A DNA stretch of 64,000 nt from Phoebastria nigripes (taxonomy: Eukaryota > Chordata > Aves > Procellariiformes > Diomedeidae): positions 867,860-931,859 of the forward strand of contig JAYKAV010002773.1 in the NCBI GenBank assembly GCA_035582835.1, given 5' to 3'. Both the position numbers and the translations under genes were made by a program. Positions 27,301-42,100 of this stretch are shown piece by piece. Position 1 is the stretch's first letter. Each line of letters opens with the position of its first letter. The notes beneath the pieces are model-generated. The model had not been told where the DNA came from. It saw only the letters and a list, made by a program, of their open reading frames with translations, and searched no databases.

Positions 27301-30300
27301 CCGTACCTGAACTAGAGACCTGACCTGTGATCCTCATTACATGCTGCTTGTCCTCTCCCACCCTCCTCCACTTCCAGCCCCGCTCCCGCGCTGCCCAGCT
27401 CACCCCCACCGGGTTCNCCAGCACTGCCCTCCATCCTCAGGTTTGACAGATTTCCCTGGGAGAGCACAGAAAGGGACAAGGTGGACACACACCTAATGCA
27501 AAAACTAATTCCTTAACGGCAAATCCCTGCTTCAAACATGGATGTGCTAAATTTCCCATGTTATTGAAACTGTATTTCCTTTGAAAAAAATAAATATTTT
27601 GTTCATCCTAACCTAATGACTTAATTGTTCTGGCTGAGGGTTTCCAGAGACATGGCTGAACAGTCTAAACGTAACTGCTCAAAAGGTGTAACATTTTGCA
27701 AACATGGCTCTGTAATGGAAAAAGTGTCTTAACTCCAGGCAGTACAACGCTATACAATTATGCAGACACGTATATTTCTATTTCTGTCCAGAAATTTCAC
27801 TTGCTTCCCCTCCTGCCCAACAGGCAAGAAGGTCAGCTGCTATGAATTTGGGACATCATAATCAAAAATGAAAAATGGTATCATGAGTCTGTGTTAGGAA
27901 CCTAACCGCTGGCTAGCTTATTTAATCCAGAAACCAGCAGAACTGGAGTGACTGCCATGGATTATGCAACGTGGAAACCCTGAAATTCACTTCGTACATG
28001 TAGCCTGCAAAAACAATATAAATAACTCAACGCCGTGAACATGCTGTCGCATATGACACTGACTGAGTTAAAGGGCAAAACACTTATCGTTAATAACTAT
28101 ATTGATGGCAGATGCTTTGAAAAATATTCTGCATTAACAACAGAATCAAGAATTTTCATATTCAGGACAGAACAGTCATTCAGATTTATCAGCCCATTAA
28201 CTTTATAAACACAGCATTAGCTGCAGTTTAAGTGTGATGTGGTGCATCCGTAATGAGAAATTCTTTGGCTGGCATTTTATAATTAAATATCTCATGAACT
28301 ATTTGTAAGGTCAACAGAGATTAATGCAGGATGTCAGGCAAGGTCACTGCATGGATTTCTAGAGAATTCCACCCTCTCAAAAAGGGTCACAATCATTATT
28401 TTCTTAAATAAAGTAAATCACAACGTGCATAATTTATACAGCAAACACTCTGCATGCATTAGCAGTGTAAATGAGGAAGTAATTCATTTTGATAACTTAT
28501 TTTGAAATAGAAAATATTGTGGCTTTAGGCTACATGCAATTTCTCTCATTACTCTGGATAACTCACAGCGTACAGTTTCAGTATACGATAACAAAATATG
28601 ACGATTAAAAAGGTATCACACCTTAGACTGAAGAGGAGGAGAGGAATCATCAGAAAGGGTTTCTGGAAACGCTGTCACACAGGTGGCCAGCAGAAAGCTG
28701 CAGCAGCTCCCAGCTCTTCCCCACCCTAGCATCTCCTGGTAGTGAGCCGGGGGAATGAAGCTGTGCTCGTTCCAGGAGCGGTTACAGGGCAGCCACCCAG
28801 CACCAGGCTTCGGTCAGCATGTACTGCATGCTGCAGCACCAGCAAGTCAAATATACAACTTGAAATTGAGGAAAACCAGTAATTTCTTTATCTAAGTGTT
28901 GCTGGTTCACACCATCACTTATGTCCTACAGCCAGCTCTCGTAAGGCCAGACTACACCTTATCAACTCTTTGTCTGTTCTGAAGGGCCAAAAATATTTTC
29001 TGTGTCACTGGAAGACGAAGAAATAACTGTATGCATTTTACTATGGTGTCTGAAAGTTATAATAGGACACATATCAAAGAAAAAATGCAAGCCTGAGCAT
29101 GTACTAGGAATTTTGCTTTTTCTTGTTCGAAGAACTGCATTTCTGAACAACTGTTCAGTTTTCAAAGTAATTCCTTCTGCAGTATTACATATGTGGAGCA
29201 AATATGAGAATGGCCTTTCAAGAAGTACGATCATATAAGGAAAAAAGCATCCTGAGAACAGCATTTCCTGGCAAGTGATATTTCCCTTTCCAGCGAGTCT
29301 TCGCCTATTCTGTCCCCCTTTGGGGGCACCTTGCTGTGGTACAAGCCCTGCACAGCTGTGCTGGGGACCAGGCTCACACGAGACCAGAGCAGACCTCCAA
29401 CAGCACATGTCGGTCTGGGGCACCACGCTGATGCCCTTCTACTTCACGGCTATCCAAAAAACCCGCTCTAGGTGAGATGTGGCACAGATGGGTATGGTGG
29501 AAATGCCTCAAAACAAAGCTGTTCCCAATACCATACCTGCTGTCGGAGGTACTGCCATGTCAGGACTTGGACATGGCCAAGATTACGAGCTAATTAATCT
29601 GAGAGGAAGAGGAGTTCATCCTGCAAAAATTTCCAAAGACTTCCCCAATTTTCCCTGCCTCAAAGAGTATAGCTTAAGAATACTTCAGGCCTACCAGATA
29701 CAACTCCAAAAGACACTAATACTTCTAAAACCCTTAAGCAAATCATTATCCCCAAAGCTCATTAGCATTCTCTGCTCCCTCCCTCCCCTCCCTTCAGGTA
29801 ATTCCTCCTGCCACTGAGGAAAGCCTGAACTTCCCCCCTCAGGCTTCCCAAGCTCCTCCACACATACAAACACACCCAGATCTGAAGAAATGAACACTGT
29901 TGTTATGACCACATTTTCCAATTCAACTTCCTCTACTTGAGCAAAATATCTGAAAAATAGTAACCTCTCACCTCTGTGGAAATACGATATTGTACCGTGG
30001 GTTCAGGGCAGGTCACACCACCAAGACAGCAATACTGACTTTCAGCAAATTTTTATAGTAAGGGCTCTATGTAAAATGTGATGAAGATGATCAAGTTTAC
30101 TGCTAATGCCATCATCAACCAGAAGTGTAACACAGTATCTCCTGTATTTTTTTCCCTCCAATTAGTCTTTATTTCTGATCTTCCTCTGGCTCTTCATCCA
30201 TTTCAGATATTATGGCCTTGATCTAAATTTTAAGCATTTAACATGTCAAACTTCATCTACATTAAAGACTGAATTTCAACCTATCAGTCAGCCAGACAGC

Positions 30301-33300
30301 TGTGCAGTATTTCTGAGATTATGATTAATAGGAGTTCAAAGCTGGAGTTTATATCTCTGCTAAGCCTAATGTAACAAAAAAATAACAAAAATATCTATGC
30401 AAATAGATAAACAAAGACACTGGATGAAAGAACTTGTGAGGATAAAAGACGGGTCCAAGTGTCTCAGCCACGCTTCTGACAAAGTGACACCACCAGCTAC
30501 GGGCTCACATCAGACCTGTACAAACTGTGAGAATGGCAAAGACAAGGCACTGTTGATTGAAACAATTCACTTCTTTTCCATGGAAGATTACACAACATTA
30601 GTCTCACTAGCCTTTTGGAAGTGAAGCATAAATGAAGCTGACTTCACTTGGGGAGCGTGCCACTGGAAGACCAGAGAAGACAAAGCTGATCTCTGCTTCA
30701 TCAACAGCTTCCAAACAACGTAGAGAGCATTCTGCACTGCTTAGAGTCTAATCAAGATGTCAGCATCCTCTTATTTTAGGAAACTCTAAAAGACAAACAA
30801 AACTTATTTTGACCCTGTGCCCAAGTATCAGTCTGGAAAGATAAGAAGTCTGACTCAGCCTTGCACTGTAACAGAAAAGCAGAGAAGAACCCGTTTTGTC
30901 CACCTGAGGAAAGACAATCCCTTGTGTTGGCTGATCCAGAGACATGGGAAAGTCTTCTCCATCCTTTCATTTCCTGATACCGTTTGAAGAGAGAAATAGC
31001 TTAGAAACTTAAACTGGGCAATAATGCAGATCATAAGAGAAAACAAATAAAGACCCAAAATAACCCCCCAATAACCCCAGTTAAAAAAAAAAAAAAAAAT
31101 TAAAAATACAAGTATTTAAAGCAGAGTTCCGTATATGTGCAAGAAACTGTAAAAGAGGAGGAAGGAGAGAACTGCCAGACTTTTTATTTCAGTTTGCGAA
31201 GGGCTGACAGAATAGCCCTTTGCAAATTGAAACAGTTTACTGAAGCAGTGGATCTACAAATGAGTTGTATGAAGATGGCAGTTGAAAAAAAAATGACAGA
31301 CCTTTCTCCAGGTTTCTCAGAAATATGACTTGGTTTGTGAAGTGCTGCACAGCCAAACCTACATTTCCACACTGTCACAACCAGGACTGCACATTTTTCA
31401 GATGTGAGCACCGTGCTGTGCTTGTGCTCTCTCAACNAGCCTTTCCTTTGCCTTTCAAAAATCAGTGGAAGAAGCGCCACGCTTCATGGAAGATGAATTT
31501 CAACCACCTACTGCATGGAAGATGGAGGTTGTGCCTACACCAGTGACTTAAGCAGTGCTCCACGATGCTCCCGAGCTTCTGAACATGATCTTCTACAATT
31601 TAGTTGAAATGGCTGCTAGCTCAGTGCTGTTGTGTGCCAGCTAACACCCTCCCGCACAACTCCTGGGCACGGCTCAGGGCTGCGTGGGCAATGGACCATT
31701 CCCTGTGGGCAGGCTGCACACCACCACCTTTTCTGGAGGCTAAGGGAATTTATCAGCATGGGTGCAAATCATCCCATGCCAACAGGCCTCAACAGAAGGG
31801 AATGGTCTACAATATGTTTAATCTATTAGTATAGTAATAAAGCTATGTTTACCTATTATTGTTATGGTATTACATTACCATGTAACTAAGGAGGCAGCAC
31901 TTTCCCTGCACTTCATTAAAACAAAACCATAAAATTTATCATCATTATGAAACTCATTATCTGCATATTTTTATAGGAAAATAAGTTGGAGTAAAAAATG
32001 ACTAGAAAAAAAAACAGAATGAGTTTTGCACCTTTTCTGACCAGAAGTCTTTGCAGCCTGACACAGACATTTGGGAGTACTCCAGTACATGCAAGCAGAA
32101 ACATAAGAAATGAAACCAATACAGAGCATGTCCTCAATCACGCTGTGTCAGACAAGGCCATCAAGACTTCTTGTGCTAAACAGACAGAATACTGCTCTGT
32201 GAGACAATCAGTGCTCCCCCGAATCATTTTCGGGTTTGATGCACTGAACAGTGCACTCTGGAAGGGAGTGTGTACAGCTCATGCAACCAGGGCTCCAGAT
32301 GGAAGGACGGTCCCCCTCTTCTATCATTACGACCAGTCCTTGCCCATAATAGCTTTGAGCTGAGACAATACGCTGGTTTTCAATTACTTGTTTTTTTCCG
32401 CTCTTCCTTCAAAGGCACTTGGGCATCAGGTGAGGACTGAACTAGTGCAGGAGGAGAAATCCACTGCTGTGGAATTATTTTATCGCTAACCAGGTAGCGG
32501 ATATTTTTTCAGGCAACACTGGCAAGGAGTCTGTAGCGCTTCAGAGAGATCTTACAGGGATGACAAAGGGGACTTTTGCCAGACTCCACATAAAACAAAC
32601 AAATACCAGCATGCTCAGGAATCCAGCCAAAATAACTGTATGAACCCAGGGCGCTATAGTTGCATTTGCTTCTGTTAGATTTTGCTATATTAACATCGAG
32701 TAGTCAATGCATAGATATGTCACCATCTTAGACAAGATCACGTTTACTGTCCGTACTAAGGATAGTTACTCCAACACTGCAGTACTAATTTTGATATAGG
32801 ACCAGAATGTAACACTTTATATTGCACACCTTGAATTCCACCATTTTCTATTAAATGCATGTGTCTGATTTTTACATCAGACATCTTGCATGCTTCCCTG
32901 TGCCCTCATCTCTCCTCATTGCCAAGTACGTTTTTCTGTAGCCTACTGATCCATGTCCCAAAATGTATGTGTGTGAAGTAAGCAACCTTGCCAGTGCACA
33001 GTTACAGGGGGAATGACTCCACCAAGAGCAAGACCTACCAAGTGCTGAAAATGAAGATTAGTCAATGGAAGAGGCAGGACTAGCACTGATGGTCTCCTCC
33101 CTCTCTCTCTCTAGCCCAAGGAATGTTTTCAGGATAAAAAAAAAAAAAGAACGAATTACATAAATGCAGTCTTAAATGCAAGCATTTGGGTTTAATGGAG
33201 GAGAATAAAGGATGTCAGAATTTCAGCAGAAGTGCTGGTCGATGCCAGAAAGTGCCAGACTGGTTCTCCCCCGCGGTCAGTGCCTCCCTCCCAGCAGCAG

Positions 33301-33541
33301 CACTGCGAACCCCACACCCAGTCACCAGCTCCACCACTCCATTCCACTCAATCAGCACTGACTTCTTGGCAACCTCTTACTGTGGTGTTGCTTATTGTGC
33401 GTTCAAAATTTCTAATCTTTGTCTTTTCCAGTGAAAGGATATTTTAAATGAACTGGTTTGTACTGAAATGTAAATAACACCCCTTCCTGCCCGCCCCTCT
33501 GCCCCAAACACCAGAGCAAGGGAAAATAGTATCCTGGGTTA

Positions 33542-33877
<336 letters not shown>

Positions 33878-34494
33878 TTAAATCACGTCTTCAGGACTGT
33901 TACTGCCCTTACCAGGATTTTCGGCTGCTGGAGATGATTCCATTTTACTTCTCAAAACCTACAATGCACGATAAAAGTCTAAATACCACCTATTGCAATG
34001 GCTGTCTTCAATGACACCCACCCTTCAAAAACTGTCAAGATCTCAGAAAAAAAGAGCCACCAGAAAACTGTCTAATTTCATGGTTTTACTCGTTCAGTTG
34101 GTAAAAGATCTGTGGAATTCTGTGTTTGTCTACTTTTTGTGAAAGGTGATTTTTGGCTTGCTTGTTAATTTTAAATTTGTGTAACAAGATGTGATTTTTT
34201 TTTTTTTTAAAGAAGATGGATTTTTAGGAGAACTTATTTGTATTATATAAAAGCATCTTTTTGTTTTAGGATCCATCATCACATTCAGATTCTTACTAAN
34301 TTTTAGCTAACAGTATATGCCTTTAAATCAAACTAGTATTTTTGTACACTGAAATGTTACATGTGGTATTTTAACAAACATTCTTAAAAACAGTGAAAAA
34401 GCCTCACTGTATTATGAATTTTAAATAAAACTGACATTAACATCATTAGTCTAATATAGCCAAGGAATTTTTAATTTCTCTAAGCAGATAAGAT

Positions 34495-34497
<3 letters not shown>

Positions 34498-34536
<39 letters not shown>
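34498..34536. repeat. T homopolymer tract, 39 bases
   Basis: A pure T run. A second shorter T run lies near 34196-34209. No recognisable mobile element is attached. Confidence 0.9.
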
Positions 34537-34537
<1 letters not shown>

Positions 34538-35540
34538 GAGTAAAGGAACAAAGTCTTAGAAGAAATTGACTGGAATGAAAATACCATACTCATTTACTCT
34601 GACAGGTACAGTTCACTTTTCCTACAATACTAATTCACAGCATGCTAGGAAATGCCCTACCATATATTCTACAAAAATAATGAAGTCTTAATCCTTCTTA
34701 CAGCACGCCGCTGTTAAACCTTTGCCGAGAAGTCGGAAGGCACCACCTGGCACTGAATGAGACTTATTGGGCTTGTAGATTAATGAAGGGTGAATTAGCG
34801 AGTCGCACTGTACGTCTCTCTCTGCTAATGACATTCACGTGGCTCGATAGGAAACGGAACATTACCTACAAGAAAGCTAACCAAATTTTAGAACCTGTGT
34901 TAGAAGACCATCCTTGTTCAGGCAACCACGCTGCGGCTGTGACAGCGATGTGCCAGCCAAAAGGGAGAGAAAAACAACGGAAAGCTTAACAATGGTAGGG
35001 GAGAAAGAAGAAAGAAAAAAAATCAATAGTAACTGCCTTCAGAGAAAGAAGGATGAAAACGGGCTGTAACAAACAAAGCAAAAAATGTAACAGTTTTAAT
35101 TGTTTAGCAATCGCTTATCCTGCTCCCGTCATCTGCAGACACCAGTTTCTCATTAACATTTGCATATAGTCCGTTTGCACATCACACTTTACTGCAGCCT
35201 CTTCCCCAGTGCCTGGGGCGCACAAGAGCCGCAAGCAGGTGCACAGCAGCTCCTGCACGGCCGTGCACACCATGGCCCGGTGCACCCTGTTTCCCGGGGT
35301 GCCCCCCGCCGAAGGGCATCACAGCCGGCCGGCGAATGACTGATGGCAGCTCCCTCCCTGCTCCCTGCAGCCGCCTCTAGCCCAGGTGCTCAGACAGAGC
35401 CCGGTGTGACATCTTAGATCAAGATGAATTGGCACAAACTCCTGATCCAAGATTGTTTTATACCATTTAATTTAGTTTCTTCCCCTGCTTGGATGAGCAC
35501 AGCTCTGGTTATGGATTTCTATTCTAATGTGCTGCAGCAG

Positions 35541-35750
35541 GCGCGGGGAGCGGGCAGCGGAGCAGATGCTGGAGCAGGGGACCGCGGGATGCTGATCAAT
35601 AGGCGAGGCGCTGACCCCGGCCGCGCCGCCCGCGCCGGCCACGGCTCCCAGGCGAGGAAGAAAGGAAGAGCGAACACATGTGCTGCTTCCAGTAGGAAAT
35701 TAAACCACGGGGGCACTCGGTGCGCTGCGCCCTCCCCCCGCCCGCCTTTC
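35541..35750. promoter_or_regulatory. Intronic CpG-dense patch
   Basis: By hand count there are 24 CpG dinucleotides in 210 bp, in an otherwise CpG-poor AT-rich intron, with several CGCG/CCGCGCC runs. About 380 bp away on the plus strand is a perfect ATTTGCAT octamer (35158-35165). This could be an intronic promoter, a CpG-rich enhancer, or locally GC-biased sequence. No TATA box or recognisable first exon is visible. The open frame at 35424-35756 has no family resemblance. Confidence 0.4.
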
Positions 35751-38700
35751 ATTTGATTACAGCAATATGAAGTTAACCCTTCATTAGAGCCCGAAGGACA
35801 GCTTGCAGAGCATCCTTCAAATTATAGGTCCGATTCAACAGAACTTTCACATTTCAACTTTAAACAGCAAATACCAAACTAGTGGGCATCCACAAGCTCC
35901 GTCTCAACCCGCACCTCCGTCATGCCACGGACAGACACGAGCGCTGTCATTGCACAGCACGCGACGATATCTTTAGTCTGCAATTAATACAGGATCCAGC
36001 AGGAAAACTCCCGGGCCTGCAGCGGCACAGTGCTGGGCGCTCGGCGTAGACTCGCAGCTGAGCTAATTCCTACCGCTGACCCTGCGACTCCAGCACCCAG
36101 ATGTCGAGGAGATAACTCTTTGTTAACCAAACAATAAATTCCAACCAGAANAGGGTAGGAAATATTCTTAGAGTGTTTCATTAGCAATCTGGCATATGAT
36201 AAGTCTTTATCCTGCTCACTGCTGCAGCATAGGATTCTTCTACCTCAAAAAAACAAACCAAAAAACCCCCAAAACAACAGAATTCCCAACCCTCCCCCCA
36301 GCAACATTCCTCCCCAAAACCTCTAGATGAGAGGGAAAAAAACCCCTTAAATATTTTTGCCTTTACTTTTTTTTTTTTTTTTTTTTAAATTACTAGCAGA
36401 AACATACAATTAATTGTAATGGTTTCCTACAAATAAACTGACAGGCATTTGGGAGATTTTAAAATGAAATAATGTCTATAAAAGTAGTCCTTTCTACAGT
36501 TTCATTTGTCTCATGAAAATTTGGTATTTTCTCACAGCAACGAGCCTCCATTTAATCATGCTAAAGGGTGACACAGAGATCCATTTTCTTGACAGGACGG
36601 TTGATCACCCTATCACAGTAAGAAAATTAATAACCTCAAATAGCTCTATGTGGAGAACAGAAGCTACACTGGTGAAAGGACAAAAACGTTCTACATTTTA
36701 GTTGTAAAAATAACACACTTCCAGATCCACACACCAAAAGAGAAACCTATCGTGTCCATACATTTACCCAGCTGGGTTTTCGTTAGACAGAACNACCATG
36801 TTAAATATTTCAAAATATCTCAGTTTTTGAGAATTAAACATCCACAACTGCTTAGAGGAGACAGCTTTACAGATAGCACAAAGCATATTTATGAAGTGTT
36901 TAAAATATAGGTAAAATATTTCAGAAGTTTGAATTGTTTAAAAGGCTGTGAGATATTGATTACTTCATTTAAAAAGCAGTCAGAGAGTGCAGCCATGAGG
37001 TCAGGATAAATTTAACAGTTTGAAGCACTTTACTAAATAACTCTAAAGATCATGTTAATTGGCTTTGCACAGTTCTTGGGTAAAATTAATTTTATCCTAG
37101 CTTACAATAAAAGGATTAAAAGACAAATTAAGTTCTCCAGGTTTAACTGGAATAGGAATCAATGGATTTGAATTAAGGCTGAAGGCAGTTTTATGAGAGA
37201 TGAACTGCTACCAGATACTTTATATCTGCTATTAGGCGCATACTGATGGTCTCCCGTATTGTATCAGGTATTAAAGCCGTGCAGAAGTAGGTGCCAGACC
37301 CATTTATTACTATCAGACATACCGTCTGCACGTGTGGTGCTGCTGCCGTGGTTCTGAGCACAGAAGGGTGGCCTCCAGCAGCCCCAGTCCACCAAAACCC
37401 TGCTCCATCAAATGGCTACCGTCACGGAGAGCCACCCAGCCACAGCATGGTGAACGACAACCCAACACCATTAATTATGGGGTTGTAATTACGTCCAATA
37501 ATTTAAATGTAAAGGTAATCACCGAGATTTAGTCGCAACATTTAATGTGCATAAAATTCTTTAAAGTGAAAAAACCCAGGAAAGACATTGCAGTAGCCCC
37601 ACTTCCATTGCCATATGCTCTGACAGCCAAGAGAGAATCCTCATCTGAACTCAAATACAGAAGAGACGCACAGCGCCAGGTACGCCACAGCAAGGGTCTG
37701 CAGGCTTTCGGCAGCGGTAAGTCCGTTAATATATAGTATTTTGAAAATATATAATATATTTGAAATGAATAAAATAATTTGCTCAAGACCACAAATGTAC
37801 TTTGAATCAAATGTGATAGAGAACTCGGACCTTGCATCCCAACCTGGTATTTTAAGGGTACAAAGAAAACCGACAACCAAAGCCCTTTTGATTTTTGTCA
37901 CAGTTCATACTTCCCAGCACTGAATGCACATGGTCAGAATCCACTATCTATAGATGAAAGCTTGCAAACTGAACTCCATGAAAAGCATCATCGCTTTTCC
38001 CTCCTGTCTGCCAGGTCCCCCCCTCTGCATTTCTTTTGACAAGTTTTCTGTTTAGTTATGAAGGGGAGGTTTGTAACTAGGCAGGTTGGGATAAGGATTT
38101 CCATCCATCCTTCCTTTTCCTCCCTCTCTCTCAGGCCTGAAAAAATAGATAGATAGTTAAATTCAGAGATTCCTCACAGTCCTTCCATCAGATGCTAGGG
38201 AGGAAGCGAACACACAACAAAATGTGGTAGAGACAGAACTTATTGGCAACAACCACTGAAACTGTTCACATTTGCAACTGTAATCGTTTCTCTGTACTAG
38301 ATGGGATATCATAAAAGAACGCACAAGAGCTACCTGGGGGAAATGCAATTTTGTTACATTCATCTTGGCTGTCAATTTAAAATATTTCTTCAGGTCAATT
38401 GTACTATTTTCTTACAGTAAATAAATTTACATAATGCTCTGCTTGCGACCCAAAAAAGGAAATAGCAAAAAACTTTAAGAAAACTATATACTAAATGTGC
38501 CTATGAGATACTTATCCTTACCTTTAATTGTTCACGATTCTTAAACCAAAGCCATGCTATGAGTTTGCCTACGTTTGTAGTTTTTAAGATTATACACAGA
38601 AGAATAATTACAGTAATTTCCTGAAAGCTTATAAAGCCAGAAAGTTCACAATGAATCAGAACTGAAAAATATTATAAAGAAATAACAATAACAGAAAGTG

Positions 38701-39115
38701 ACCACGAGGAAAACGCAGAAAGACAGGAAACAATCTATTTTATCTAACCTTATGAAAACAGTGGTTACTCATTACTAACCTCACATTATTAAAAGTATTT
38801 TGATTGCTTGAACGTTTAGCCATTCCTATATACACAGCTCCCTCCACTGGCACAGCAGAGAAGGGTCCTCCGTGAGCGCAGCACGGGAAACGGCAAGGGG
38901 CGAGGGATGCTCTGGGTCGGGAGCGGCAGCAGCCCCTGCGCGATGCTGAACGGGGGTCTGGCCCATCTCACCTGACTGAGCTCCTTACAGCTTACTCTCA
39001 ATATATTACCAAAAAATATCACGTGACTCCATACAGTCTCTTCTCGTCTCTACAGTTTGGCTTAGTTTGGAATAACCACCTTGTTTTTTCAGAAAATTAA
39101 GCACCTTCCCATCAC

Positions 39116-39141
39116 AGCAACAACAGCAGCAGCAACAACAA
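39116..39141 (+). repeat. CAA/CAG-rich imperfect trinucleotide stretch
   Basis: A short imperfect run of CAA and CAG units. Its length is modest, and its reading in one frame as poly-Cys or poly-Thr in short open frames has no significance. Confidence 0.6.
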
Positions 39142-42100
39142 AAGCCAAACAAAAAAACCACCGCACCCCAAAAAGACAGCGTGGATTTTGGACGCAGGTC
39201 TCTTGCGTACAAGTGGTCTTTGCCAAGGACAATTCCGGTCATTCAAGTNAGATTTTCTTAAATATTATTTGTTCCTACTATCAGAGTGTAAATGCAATAC
39301 ACATGAGAAAATTTGGTCCAATAGAAGGAAAAATAGATCTGTATCTAAGGCTACCTTTTCTCTGACTCTTTCCCACTGTGCACAGCCTCTGCTCAACTCA
39401 GGAGCTGAAGTTCCTGCCTGGAAGTGCCAACGCCAACGGGAACTTCGGGAACTCCTCCCAGGAAGCCCTGTCAGCCCATGCCCAAGATGGTAAGTTCTCA
39501 CAACGTACAACCCTATTTCCTCAGCCACTACACGCGCTCAGAACACTTGTACTAAAGATAGTGCCAAATACCACGGAAAGACCTCTTCTGATAAAATAAC
39601 GTATCAAGAAAAATTGTGAAAGGACATACACCCGGGCAACACCGTGTTCTGCCAAGTGCGTGCCAAAGTTAAAGCTACCTTTGTCAGGATTTAACTTATG
39701 CACTCATTCTCCTACCACTTACAAGGAGGCGGCAAATATATAAAGCTTTTTCTCTGGAGCAACTTATTTCTATTTTCAGTCTTTTGTTCACGGATAGCGA
39801 AAAAATATCTGCAAATATGGAAAACTGACACATTCCTGAAGTTGCGACCCTTACCTCTTACAAGCCAGAGTAATTCCAGTGTCTTCAACATATTTATGAG
39901 ATTTACATGAGTGCAGACAGAAAGGTCACGTATTTTGTGAAACTAATTTTTTTTTTTTCTTCCCGCATAAAAAAGTTATCTTCCAACTTGACTGCCACCA
40001 TGACAGTCAATATGTGGCAGTTGAGCACAACACAGAAATCTGGCAATACAGTGGCAAGTCAAAGAGACCTTGTCTGTGATTGNTAACTCTGAAATCTAAT
40101 ATTTATCTTCTATCGTTATTAAGCACTTTTGATCATTGTAATTTTTGCTGTTTTGATAGTACTTCACATTGGGCTGTTCCAGGAAGCACAAAAGAGATGG
40201 AGAATCAAACAGAGATTTCAAACACTAGCTTGCTCATTAAGACANAACACATTTTGTAATCAATCTTTTTACTATTCCTATAATTAAGACCAGAACTATA
40301 AAAGATTAAAAAACAAACTATACTGCAGCATTATCTATATATAGTTCAAATGCACACTGTTTGAATTAAATTTGCTCAAGAGAAGTAGTACAGGCATTTT
40401 AATGTCATAAAAATTAGTATTTTTAAATTAAATCTTTTGCTGTGTTTTGTAAAGATATCTGCTTTCGAACTATTAGATAGGGAAGAGAGCCACATAAGAA
40501 AAAACCAAGACATTTTATGAAAATTTCCTGCACATTTTTATTATTCTTACTGATAAAGTACATGTGTTTTAAAGAGAGATATGTATACATTCAGATAACG
40601 AAAGAGGACTTGATAACATCACTTGAAAATAAATTTAGGTAAGGATGTGCAAAAGAATTGCTCTGGAATCAAAACAAAAGTTGGGTTTTGGGTGTCGGGG
40701 TTTTTTGTTTGTTTTGCTTTTTTTCCCTCCCCCAAAGGTCTCTTCCCTACTGGCATGCTGAGCCGATTTATTTGATAATGCCTGTCTTGGTATTTTCTTT
40801 TCGTGTCCGCAGCAAAGTATTTGAAATAATGGAGCACTGTTANTACTGTAAAAACTGGAAGTGTTTAACCTTTATTTTTCTAATATTTCATAGGACATCT
40901 CACAACTGACAAGTTTATTAAATATCGGTAAGTCACATAGCTTTGTATTATTAAAGGCAGGACATTTTCTGGTTTACTTTTTGATAATATATTCCCTGTG
41001 TGATGCCAGTAATATGGTTTCATGCAGGTAGCCAGCTGCAGCAACTTTGAAAGAGAGGAGAATTATAAAACATCTCATGGTGAATCATATTTATTAGGTG
41101 AGTACAGAGTATTATTTTTAGAAAAGACTGTTGCAGCCACCAAGAGACTTACAAAAATTGGAGGGAAAAAAAAAGTTCATCTTCGTTAAATCTTTCATTT
41201 AAGACCCTATCTCAAATCAAAGGATCTGACCCCACCAACGACCTCAGGTCAGACACCCGGGGAGGTCAGAGCCCACATGTAAATCCCCATAGTTTATCCA
41301 CAGGGTACACTGAAACATGCGCTACTGAAAAATGGCAATGTATTTGTTAATTAAAAATGGTAGTTTTCAGGGTAACAAAACCTGTCAGGAATCTGTTAGC
41401 CTCCAATCAAAGCATTACATAGTAGCTACTGGCAGCCTTAAGAGTTAAGACACTGATTTTCTTCTGCATAGGTGGTGCTATTTTAAGGCAATACTGTGTT
41501 TAAATCCACACCAATGAAATCAATACAGCACTGCTCTACTCAAGGTGAGACCAAATAAACCTGTCGGAAGCTCTGAGAAATAGGCTTTGCAGTACACACT
41601 GAGTGCTAAGTGCCTTTCAGTCCAGAGATCTGTCATTAAATAATCATTAGCCATCATTCATTCTTCCTAAAAAGCTCAACGCCTGAACTCGTTCGGTATC
41701 CACCAGGCATTAGTACAGCCCCACCGTGCTCATTAGCGCTTCGGGGTGGTTGCAGNCCTCTTGAACAACGGGCTGCCTCGGTCCAGCACACCTGGAAACA
41801 ACCGCTCCACTGCAAACACAGTGCTCGCACACCTTACAGCCTGCCAAGCCTATTTCACGCACCGAGCACACCCTAAAAATTTTACAAATGAGCGTTTAAG
41901 TTACTTGTCTTTATCTTGTAACGAGACAGAAGACAAATGTGTAGTACAGCTCTATTTGTGTTTACCCATGCACTTAGGATTCACCAAAAACGTTCTGTAC
42001 CTTGGAAAAGGCGAATAGCATTGCCTAAATCCCAGGCTGCTTCATGCGTTCAGATTAAAGCTAGTGAGCAATGACATGTATTAATTCCTTTCATACAGTT

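Noticed and set aside
28962..29426. 154-codon minus-strand open frame
   Set aside because: No family resemblance. It would be an exon inside the intron with no matching WDR7 sequence, and the phase-matched flanking exons join without it.
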